A stretch of 64,000 nucleotides of DNA. Source: an uncultured Saccharospirillaceae bacterium. GTDB taxonomy: Bacteria; Pseudomonadota; Gammaproteobacteria; Pseudomonadales; Oceanobacteraceae. The translations under genes and the position numbers were made by a program. Below, piece by piece: positions 27,114 through 34,913 of the stretch. Where the stretch lies: contig CANNFT010000009.1 in the NCBI GenBank assembly GCA_947503895.1, positions 124,001 through 188,000 on the forward strand, given 5' to 3'. A model generated the notes under the pieces. That model was given only the letters and a program-made list of their open reading frames with translations, was not told the DNA's origin and made no database searches. Each line of letters opens with the position of its first letter. Position 1 is the first letter of the stretch.

Positions 27114-27956
27114 CTAGTTTGCCGCCCTTTCTAGCGCAGGGAGGCTCGCAATGTGTGCATCCAAAAACGTGACGATTTTATCTGCATACTGTTCTGGTTG
27201 AGCAGCAAACGCATGGGTGTGTTTCGCACCCGGTACAGACCAAAATTCTGCGGAGGTATTTTGGCTCACAGTGGAATGCAGCTGCATTCCGTCATGCACA
27301 GGCGTAAACTCATCTTCTTCGCCATATATTAAAAGCATAGGTGGTTTATTCACCAAGCGTTCAGCCGCGTACAATGGACGCAGCTTTCGCTCGCCCGCTG
27401 GGTAAAATATTTTTGAAACAATAATACCCATTTTCGGTATCGGATAACGACTCCAAAAATCCAATAGCGTCGGAAATGCAGACTCCAATACCGCCGCTTT
27501 AAAAACATGATCGTGATTAGCCATTGAGCACATCGCCATCGCGGCACCTAAAGAAGCGCCCACCACACCGATATTTAAAGCAGGAAATTCTCTTTGTAGA
27601 ACGATTCCGGCCGATAAAACATCCAACGGATAATCCATGGTCGTCGACTGACTCTCACCAAAACCATTGAAGTCAAAGACCATCACGTGATACCCCGCTG
27701 CCCTTAAAAGGTCAGCGTGGCCATATTTAATCCAGAACCCCTTTGCGCTCACGCCCATAGGGTGACACATCAAAACCGCCCCCTTGACCTCGCGAGTGTG
27801 CGCTTCTCCGATCAAGGCCGATATATCTGCACCAGACTGACTACGAAAGTTTAATCGCCGCCAATCCGCTTGTACTGCTTCTTTGGGCCACTTCCAAGGT
27901 TTCATAAATCGACCAAAAAAGGGCTTTTTAAACCACTGATACGCCAAGGTTTTCAT
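27114..27956 (-). CDS. Alpha/beta hydrolase (serine aminopeptidase S33-like)
   Basis: About 280 residues. AVLMCHPMGVSAKGFW gives the oxyanion-region HPMG, the nucleophile elbow is VGASLGAAMA near residue 145, the acid lies in IYGEEDEFTPVHDG, and the catalytic His is in KHTHAFA. No signal peptide, so it is cytoplasmic; the substrate is unknown. The start is ambiguous: 27971 or 27956, the latter with GAGATG upstream. Confidence 0.82.
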   Translation of the reverse strand: MKTLAYQWFKKPFFGRFMKPWKWPKEAVQADWRRLNFRSQSGADISALIGEAHTREVKGAVLMCHPMGVSAKGFWIKYGHADLLRAAGYHVMVFDFNGFGESQSTTMDYPLDVLSAGIVLQREFPALNIGVVGASLGAAMAMCSMANHDHVFKAAVLESAFPTLLDFWSRYPIPKMGIIVSKIFYPAGERKLRPLYAAERLVNKPPMLLIYGEEDEFTPVHDGMQLHSTVSQNTSAEFWSVPGAKHTHAFAAQPEQYADKIVTFLDAHIASLPALERAAN

Positions 27957-28163
27957 GCAAACACATCTCATTCTTTACAAACTTTCGTCATAGTAGGTAT
28001 TGACCAAAATGATCACCATAGGCAAAAATGACATAAAGCATGCGGATTTTACCAAGCAGACTTCATTCCTCGGTCAAATAAATGGGGACATGAAAGGCTC
28101 GCAAGCAGGAAACCCTGGGATTGACCGCCTATGACAGGCACTCGGAATACTGGAAATCAATTT

Positions 28164-29177
28164 ATGACTGCGTCACTTCATGTCACAATTCTTATGGCTG
28201 ACCATTGCTCTTCCACCAGTGTTTCAGCGGCAATGGAGTTTTTAGAATGTGCGAATGTCCTGCATTGTTATGCACTAAAACATCAGCATCCTCTGCCAAC
28301 GAAACCGTTTAGACTCACCACGGTTTCCGTTGACGGTCTACCCGTGACATGCACCGGCGGATTGATATTAACACCACAACAAGCTCTGAGGGATATTGAA
28401 AAAACTGACTTAATTATTGTTCCAGGGTTTATGTTTAATATCCTATCGGTTCTACCCGGCTTAGATAAGGTTATTTCATGGTTGCAAGACCATGCACATA
28501 AAGACACCTACATAGCCAGTATGTGTACGGGTGCTTTTGTGACAGCAAAAGCTGGGTTGTTAGATAATAAAACGGCCACCACACATTGGATATTCAGCGA
28601 ACAATTTAAACGCGCCTTTCCAAAGGTGCAATTGAAAACGGAACAAACCGTAACAGATGACGGCTTAATGTTATGCTCTGCGGGCTCCACTACCGGCAGT
28701 GATTTATTACTTCATATCATCCGAAAATTTGTCTCTCCCCAGTTAGCCTCAGAGTGTTCGAAAAAGCTATTGATAGACAGCTCAGAACGAAGCCAAACTC
28801 CTTATGTAACCACACAATTTAAAAAGAACCATCAAGATCCGGACATTCTAAAAGTACAAGTATGGTTAGAGAAAAATATTCAACAACCGATTGTGATGGA
28901 TCAGGTCGCCAGTACCTTTGGCCTCAGTTTAAGAAACTTTATTCGACGCTTTAAAAGCGCCACAGACCATACACCCATTCAGTATTTACAATACTTACGC
29001 ATTGAACGAGCAAAACATTTATTAGAAAGCAGTAAACTGAATTTTGATCAAATTACTCAACAGGTAGGATACGAGGACGTTAATTCCTTCAGACGCTTGT
29101 TTAAAGATCGAACCGGCCTGTCCCCGAGTGAATTTCGCAAGAAATTTGAAGTTAAAAGTTCTGTGCCATCATCATAA
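28164..29177 (+). CDS. GlxA-family transcriptional regulator (DJ-1/PfpI + AraC HTH)
   Basis: About 337 residues. The N-terminal class I amidotransferase-like domain has LIIVPGFMFN and ASMCTGAFVTAKAGLLDNK, with Cys in the usual elbow. The C-terminal AraC-type double HTH reads VASTFGLSLRNFIRRFKSAT and VGYEDVNSFRRLFKDRTGLSP. GlxA-type proteins such as CdhR and GbdR control quaternary-amine or amino-acid catabolism, but the target here is unknown. The ATG at 28164 has GGAAA upstream. The gene is divergent from the alpha/beta hydrolase. Confidence 0.88.
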   Translation: MTASLHVTILMADHCSSTSVSAAMEFLECANVLHCYALKHQHPLPTKPFRLTTVSVDGLPVTCTGGLILTPQQALRDIEKTDLIIVPGFMFNILSVLPGLDKVISWLQDHAHKDTYIASMCTGAFVTAKAGLLDNKTATTHWIFSEQFKRAFPKVQLKTEQTVTDDGLMLCSAGSTTGSDLLLHIIRKFVSPQLASECSKKLLIDSSERSQTPYVTTQFKKNHQDPDILKVQVWLEKNIQQPIVMDQVASTFGLSLRNFIRRFKSATDHTPIQYLQYLRIERAKHLLESSKLNFDQITQQVGYEDVNSFRRLFKDRTGLSPSEFRKKFEVKSSVPSS

Positions 29178-29224
29178 CGTCTGACGTAAAACGATTTATT
29201 ATTCGAAAAAGCCAAGGCGCTATA

Positions 29225-29259
29225 CGAAAAAAGCCCCACTCTAACCATGAGAGTGAGGC
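29225..29259 (-). terminator. Intrinsic terminator of the cytochrome/DUF1501 operon
   Basis: Read on the minus strand, GCCTCACTCT-7 nt-AGAGTGGGGC forms a 10-base stem with one mismatch, followed by TTTTTTCG. It lies 46 bases after the last operon gene. Confidence 0.8.
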
Positions 29260-29304
29260 CGACTTTAGTTTAATGGCAACTCAAATTGAGAACCCAATGC
29301 AATG

Positions 29305-30717
29305 CTACGTAAACAAAGGTAACTCAGGATAATTACCCTGAATGTTGTATTGACGACTATATAAATGGTCGTTAATACACAGTATTTGCTTACGCAACGC
29401 GACATGAATCATCGAGTTATTTATTCGAACACTATCTGCAGAAGATTCATTTGGGTCTAAAGCCAGCGAATCAGGCTTAACTTTAATCGGCTTATGCGTA
29501 TCTGATGATTCACCGATTAACTTCGTACCTTCTATGCCGTAGCCTGATAGGATAACCGATGTGGTCGGCCAATGGTCTTTACCTTGACCATTATTGTACC
29601 AAGGCGTTCGTCCAAATTCAGACCCCATAATCATCGTTGTACTTTTGGTGATATCCGTTCCGTACGTATCATCCATTTGTTTAGCGGTTTGCCAAAAGCG
29701 TTCTTGTATTCGTGCGACTTTCGTCATCACCTGGAGCTGGTTGATATCGTTATTACCATGTGAGTCAGCACCTTTCATAAAGAGGTTTCCACTCACCGTT
29801 AACCCTGCACAAAAGGCCGTCGCCATTAATTCGGCTTGTAATATATCAGGGTCAGCATTTAGATAGCCGCCGGCAGAGCCTAAGGGCAGTTGTGTATCCA
29901 TATTTTGTTTTAATGGATTATCTGTACTGTACTTTGGTGCCCTTTCCAGAATGCTTTTAACACTAAACTCTCCACTTTTAGATTTCACAAACCTTGATAA
30001 CGCTAACCGGCGTTGAAAACCAATCGCTTCTTCTGCTGCTCTGGCATTTTGCTTACGCGACAGGGCTTGAAGTTTAAGATTTTCTGCTTCGCTTAGATTA
30101 CTCACGTTGTGGTCAGTAATTTGCTCGAAAAATGTAGGGTCCCCCACTCTCGCCAATGGCACCAATGAAGCCGTACCATCGTATCCACCAAAAGTTAAAA
30201 ACGGTAAGGGCACATCTGGATTCGTAATCGCGGCGTATAACGCACCGATATTTGGGTAACCATTTAGCAATGTGCCTGAAAACGTACCTCGCGTTCCACC
30301 CACATGACCATTTGTTTCGGCATCAACGCCGTTTATGACCGTCATGCCGTGTTCATTCGCCATATCAATAAAGAATTTTTCAAACAATTCTTCAGTATCG
30401 TAACCTTCATGAACATCTTTGGTTAACCCGATCGGCGCCCAACTGAATGGCGTGTCCGCTCGATAACCAAAACCAGGCTTGCCCATTGCACCTCTCACCT
30501 GATTCGCATCAAACTTATTAATGGGCGAATCTTGGTTTACCGTTAAATGGTTCCCTTTTGGGTCACAAAATTGGGTAACATCCCAGCCGCCTTTTACCGC
30601 GAACGAAATAAAATACTTTGGACCACCACTGCAACTCGCAGCTGCTGCATGTCCTAAAGGCAAACCAGCCGTAATGCCGGTAGCCGCCATTAACTTAAGT
30701 AGTTCTCGACGATTCAT
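29305..30717 (-). CDS. Tat-exported DUF1501 protein, module 1
   Basis: 470 residues. The N-terminus MNRRELLKLMAATGITAGLP is a twin-arginine-type signal (RRELLK) with cleavage near residue 26. The body follows the DUF1501 plan of the alkaline-phosphatase/sulfatase-like superfamily: KYFISFAVKGGWDVTQFCDP, FGGYDGTASLVP, SADSHG-like KGADSHGNND, GSEFGRTPWYNNGQGKDHWP and a late SVILSGYGI. The enzymatic activity of DUF1501 proteins is not established. It follows the cytochrome gene by 10 bases and closes the operon. It is a close paralog of 33485-34900. Confidence 0.85.
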   Translation of the reverse strand: MNRRELLKLMAATGITAGLPLGHAAAASCSGGPKYFISFAVKGGWDVTQFCDPKGNHLTVNQDSPINKFDANQVRGAMGKPGFGYRADTPFSWAPIGLTKDVHEGYDTEELFEKFFIDMANEHGMTVINGVDAETNGHVGGTRGTFSGTLLNGYPNIGALYAAITNPDVPLPFLTFGGYDGTASLVPLARVGDPTFFEQITDHNVSNLSEAENLKLQALSRKQNARAAEEAIGFQRRLALSRFVKSKSGEFSVKSILERAPKYSTDNPLKQNMDTQLPLGSAGGYLNADPDILQAELMATAFCAGLTVSGNLFMKGADSHGNNDINQLQVMTKVARIQERFWQTAKQMDDTYGTDITKSTTMIMGSEFGRTPWYNNGQGKDHWPTTSVILSGYGIEGTKLIGESSDTHKPIKVKPDSLALDPNESSADSVRINNSMIHVALRKQILCINDHLYSRQYNIQGNYPELPLFT

Positions 30718-30727
30718 AATATTGCCC

Positions 30728-33421
30728 TTATTCGTAAAAGAAATAGAAGTGTTTAAAGGCTACAGTCAACATGGCGATGTACGCTCGCAAACTGTAATTA
30801 GGATCGTCTGTTTTCCCAACCTTATACAGGTCCGAACCACATCGAAGGTTATTTTTAGCCGATCCATCTTCGTAGGGTTCTGTCATCTCGACAAACAGTT
30901 CATACATTTCATCGATATCTTGATCATTCAGATCAAGCTCTCTCCCCTGCATGACATAAATGATGTTCCGTATGTGTTCGCGCACTTCACGCTCTACTCG
31001 GGTTTCAGGATCATGCGTGAAAAATATGCGATCGCTGACCATTTGATCGTTGTCTCGCATCACAAGCGAACATGCATACAATGTGGGGAAATAGTCCTGT
31101 AACGTGCCCATCAAACCATTTTGGTCAACGATCCTAAGGTTAGTATCCCCATCATCAATTCCTCCATAGGGAATACCTAATTCACCATTCTTTTTCACTT
31201 CCGTTAATTTTTCGCCACCGGAACCAACAATTAATGAAGAGATTTTCCTATCAAGCATCTCGGGTGTCAGCAATCGAGTTAGACGCATTAACTCTTTTGC
31301 AGGGGAATCCACCAACATGGATTTTCCTTGATACCAATCGCTGGTCACCATGGCATGTACGAGTGGTTTAATATTCATACCATTGTTTTTCAAAATTGAC
31401 TCCCAATACCGGAAGTAATCTTCTTGGATTTCATAAACCGCAGTCTGGGCAGGTGTCATCGGTTGACCAGAAATTTTATAGATTTTCTCCATGCCAAATA
31501 ATGCTTCATACACGGTTCGCACCGTCGCGGTTAAAAAGCCGGGGTCGTTTGCGATTTTTGCACCTAGCCAAGGCAATGCATCGGCCGCATTTGCATTAGG
31601 CATATTTTCACCCTTGAAACCAACCGGCTGGTAAGCTTCGGGGGGTAGCCAATCATTTTCTGGAATATAACGCTCACGATCTTCGAATGCCGCAAATGCT
31701 GCGCCCATTGGCTCCATTACTTTATGACAACCTAAACATGCTGGGTTATTCATCGTTGGATAAGGGCCCGCGTCTTCAGCATCACCGGGGCGTAACCCAG
31801 GTAAGTTCTCTATATCAAGGTCTAAAAAGAATTTCGATACTTTAGCCGCACGATGACGGTTCTGATTGGTCGGTGTTGTGGGGAATTTCGCTAAAAACAA
31901 CCCTTGCGTCATTAATCCTGCGTGTGGAATTTTTGCGGGTTTTGCTCGGCTCAATTTTGGAACCGTCATCGGAAGCTCAACTTTAATCCAATGATCAGGA
32001 TCATCGTAATAATCAGGATGTGCATATATGGGTTCATCTAGCTGACGAAAACGACTTTTCTCTAATTCATATAGGTTGCTATATGAGCGCGCTAGATAGG
32101 CATTAACGACCGTATAGTCGGCATTGACGACTTCTGAAATTGGGCGATCATTTTTAACAATGTACTCGACTAATTTTCTCGGCTCTTTACCCATAGAACG
32201 TACGGTAAGACGCTTTAAGTGCGCGTTATCGTCAATGTTTTTATACCACTCCCAACCTTCATAATTAAATCGAAACCATTCAATCATCGTAGCTTGGAAG
32301 TTTTGTGTGTAGAAGTCGGTATGAATGAGTTCATTGTACATCTCGCCCACTCGAGCACTGAATGCTTCCTCTTCCATCATGTCTTCGATAATTTTATCCA
32401 GCGCCTCGAAGCCACCATTTATGACTTGGTTACGCTCATCATTCGTTGGAACACGACCAACTAAACTGACCGACGTACGATATAAAGCTTCACCCGGAGT
32501 ACGTCGCGAGAACGTATTATTTGCGTAATTCCCTTGATCTGAATGGGATTCATCGCAATCTGGGTCGACTAAATCTGTGTCCATACCCAACATGAATTTT
32601 GCCGTGTTCGTTGCACATGATCTTCCATTACCGTCAACACAAAAATGGGGTGACCCACTCGGCATTTCGTTATTTATATACTGAGATAATTCTGTAAGAT
32701 TTAACCCTTTTACTTTGGCAGAAAAATTACCTTGATTATCATCACCATGGCAAGCCGCACAATGTTCATTAAATTGATTTTGTCCTTTCATTTCACATGA
32801 GCCACCCGGAATCGGTGTCGGAAATTCAGGATCATTTGGGTCATCTGAAACGTTTGGATCATCTGAACCGTTTGGGTCTTCAGAGTCATTAGGGTCTTCA
32901 GAGTCATTAGGGTCTTCAGGTTCATCTGGCAAGACAGGATCGATGAAAATAGGCTCATCTGAATCTTCAGAGCAGTGCGCTTTGCCGAGCCCAAATTGCT
33001 CATTTTCGATATAGGCCACTATATTGGTTGAGCAATTATTTTTGCAACTGTTCGCATTTGAAGGCGGCATAGTTTTGCTAATGATTGAAATAGCAGCAGC
33101 ATGGTTTGCATAATTAGCGAGATCAATACTATTAACTTTATCTGTTTCAACCGCGTTTCCGTGGCAACTCGCACAATCGGTGGCATATACCTCCTCTCCT
33201 TTTAATATAGCGTTACAATCAGCATTTTCATTCAGCGGAGGTGGGTTCGGTAGAATGGAATCATCGTCCACCGGCGGTGTGTCAGCAATCGGTTGCTTCG
33301 GCTCATTGACATTATCCCCAATGGCATCGGGTGTTTCTTCACCGCAACCTGTAAGGCCAATACTGGCAACAAGCAATAAGCTCGGCCAGATACTGCCTTT
33401 TAGTAACAACATTCTCATCAT
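30728..33421 (-). CDS. c-type cytochrome lipoprotein with DUF1549/1588/1592-type domains, module 1
   Basis: 897 residues. A lipoprotein signal ends in GLTGC (Cys near 26). Three CxxCH haem motifs are present: CASCH near residue 83, CAACH near 223, and CLGCH near 560 in NNPACLGCHKVMEPMGAAF. Between the first two lies an Asp/Pro/Glu/Ser linker with tandem DPNDSE units. The rest reads like the planctomycete-type cytochrome domains: RRTPGEALYRTSVSLVGRVP and PHAGLMTQGLFLAKFPTTP with NRHR. It would carry electrons in the periplasm for the DUF1501 partner; the substrate is unknown. GGAGA 7 bases before the start is strong. Confidence 0.82.
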   Translation of the reverse strand: MMRMLLLKGSIWPSLLLVASIGLTGCGEETPDAIGDNVNEPKQPIADTPPVDDDSILPNPPPLNENADCNAILKGEEVYATDCASCHGNAVETDKVNSIDLANYANHAAAISIISKTMPPSNANSCKNNCSTNIVAYIENEQFGLGKAHCSEDSDEPIFIDPVLPDEPEDPNDSEDPNDSEDPNGSDDPNVSDDPNDPEFPTPIPGGSCEMKGQNQFNEHCAACHGDDNQGNFSAKVKGLNLTELSQYINNEMPSGSPHFCVDGNGRSCATNTAKFMLGMDTDLVDPDCDESHSDQGNYANNTFSRRTPGEALYRTSVSLVGRVPTNDERNQVINGGFEALDKIIEDMMEEEAFSARVGEMYNELIHTDFYTQNFQATMIEWFRFNYEGWEWYKNIDDNAHLKRLTVRSMGKEPRKLVEYIVKNDRPISEVVNADYTVVNAYLARSYSNLYELEKSRFRQLDEPIYAHPDYYDDPDHWIKVELPMTVPKLSRAKPAKIPHAGLMTQGLFLAKFPTTPTNQNRHRAAKVSKFFLDLDIENLPGLRPGDAEDAGPYPTMNNPACLGCHKVMEPMGAAFAAFEDRERYIPENDWLPPEAYQPVGFKGENMPNANAADALPWLGAKIANDPGFLTATVRTVYEALFGMEKIYKISGQPMTPAQTAVYEIQEDYFRYWESILKNNGMNIKPLVHAMVTSDWYQGKSMLVDSPAKELMRLTRLLTPEMLDRKISSLIVGSGGEKLTEVKKNGELGIPYGGIDDGDTNLRIVDQNGLMGTLQDYFPTLYACSLVMRDNDQMVSDRIFFTHDPETRVEREVREHIRNIIYVMQGRELDLNDQDIDEMYELFVEMTEPYEDGSAKNNLRCGSDLYKVGKTDDPNYSLRAYIAMLTVAFKHFYFFYE
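32830..32925. repeat. Tandem 18-bp repeat coding an acidic linker
   Basis: The 18-base unit GGGTCTTCAGAGTCATTA recurs at 32874, 32892 and (partly) 32910, with decayed copies towards 32830. On the coding strand it gives DPNDSE units linking the two N-terminal haem domains. Length variation by slippage is likely. Confidence 0.8.
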
Positions 33422-33484
33422 AGATTCTCTCCAAATTTTTTGTCATTTTTATACGTAGATTTATTTTTCACCCTGCTGATCACC

Positions 33485-34900
33485 TTATGAGGTGAACAGC
33501 GGCAATTCAGGAAGAGATGAATCAAATTTAAATCTTTGAATCAACGCATGATCATCAATGCACAATAATTGATTTCTAATGGCCTGATGCAGCATGGGGC
33601 TCGTCATTCTCAAACTATTTGGATTCGATTTTGAAGGATCCAATGCAAGCGTAGTTGGGTCGACATTTATTGGCAGAAATCCATCATCAGATGCGCCGAT
33701 GACTTTCTGCTGACCTCTTACACCCGCACCAGACAACATGACGGTGGTGGTTGGCCAATGATCCTTACCGTTGTCTTTGTTATACCAAGGTGTTCGACTA
33801 AATTCAGACGCGCTGTACATCGTCGTATGATCGGTCATGCTGCTGCCGTATGCATCGTCCATTTTCTTAGCTGTCTTCCAAAAACGATCTACCGCGCGAA
33901 TGTATTTGCATTGAATTTCCAATTGCCGTGTATCATTGTCTCGATGTGAGTCTGCACTGCTCAGGTATAAATTCCCCGTGACACTTAAACCGCTACTAAA
34001 GGCCGTGGCCAGTAATTCTGCCTGTAAGATATCCATATCACTGTGTAAATAACCATCCTCCGTGCCCAACGGAAGCTGGTTTTCTACCGTTTGCAAGAGG
34101 GGGTCATTGGATGCATATTTCGGCGCCATTTTTAATAAGTTAGCGACACTGCTATCCGATGTTTTTGAGTCGATAAACTTTTGCACCGTTTGACGGCGCT
34201 GATGCCCAATAGACGACATTGCGTAACGACGGTTTTGTTTTAGAGCAACCGCTTGCATTAAGGCATTTTCATCATCGGTAAGATTGCTAACGGCATGATC
34301 CGTAATATCTTCAAAAAACGATGGGTCTCCAATACGCGAAAGTGCGATGAGTGAGGAGGTTTCGTCGTATCCTCCAAAGGTAACAAATGGCATCGCTATA
34401 TTTTTATTTAATATAGCAGCGTACAGAGCCGCAATAGTTGGGTAGCCACTGGCTTGATTGCCTGAAAAAATATTCCGCCTACCAATCGTATGACTGTTCG
34501 TCATGGCATCCATACCATTAATCAGTACCATGCCATGTTCATTTGCCATATCAATAAAATAACGTTCGTATAATTCCTCTGTATCAAAACCATCCTGTAA
34601 TGACGACACCGCACTGGGGGGTGCCCAACTAAACGGTGTATCCGCTCGATAGCCATTGCCTATTTTGCCGTGCTTACCCCGAATTAGGTCAGGGTTAAAA
34701 TAATTGATGGGCGTATTCCCATCCACGGAAAGGTGATTACCTTTAGGGTCACAAAACATGGTGGTATCCCATCCACCTTTAACAAAAACCGATACAAAGT
34801 ATTTTGGGCTCGAGCATGTTGCGGCTCTCGCGACTGAGATTGGCATACCGGCTGTTATGCCCATCGCAGCTAATAATTTTAATATTTCTCGACGATTCAT
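33485..34900 (-). CDS. Tat-exported DUF1501 protein, module 2
   Basis: 471 residues, alignable end to end with the module 1 protein: MNRREILKLLAAMGITAGMP (twin-arginine-type signal), KYFVSVFVKGGWDTTMFCDP, RADTPFSWAPPSAV, FGGYDETSSLIAL, SSADSHRDND, SEFSRTPWYNKDNGKDHWP and SLPELPLFTS. At the GADSHG position this copy has SADSHR, and GSEFGR has become ASEFSR, so the two may differ in activity. It follows the module 2 cytochrome gene by 13 bases and precedes module 1 by 63 bases. Confidence 0.85.
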   Translation of the reverse strand: MNRREILKLLAAMGITAGMPISVARAATCSSPKYFVSVFVKGGWDTTMFCDPKGNHLSVDGNTPINYFNPDLIRGKHGKIGNGYRADTPFSWAPPSAVSSLQDGFDTEELYERYFIDMANEHGMVLINGMDAMTNSHTIGRRNIFSGNQASGYPTIAALYAAILNKNIAMPFVTFGGYDETSSLIALSRIGDPSFFEDITDHAVSNLTDDENALMQAVALKQNRRYAMSSIGHQRRQTVQKFIDSKTSDSSVANLLKMAPKYASNDPLLQTVENQLPLGTEDGYLHSDMDILQAELLATAFSSGLSVTGNLYLSSADSHRDNDTRQLEIQCKYIRAVDRFWKTAKKMDDAYGSSMTDHTTMYSASEFSRTPWYNKDNGKDHWPTTTVMLSGAGVRGQQKVIGASDDGFLPINVDPTTLALDPSKSNPNSLRMTSPMLHQAIRNQLLCIDDHALIQRFKFDSSLPELPLFTS

Positions 34901-34913
34901 ATTCTACCCAGCC

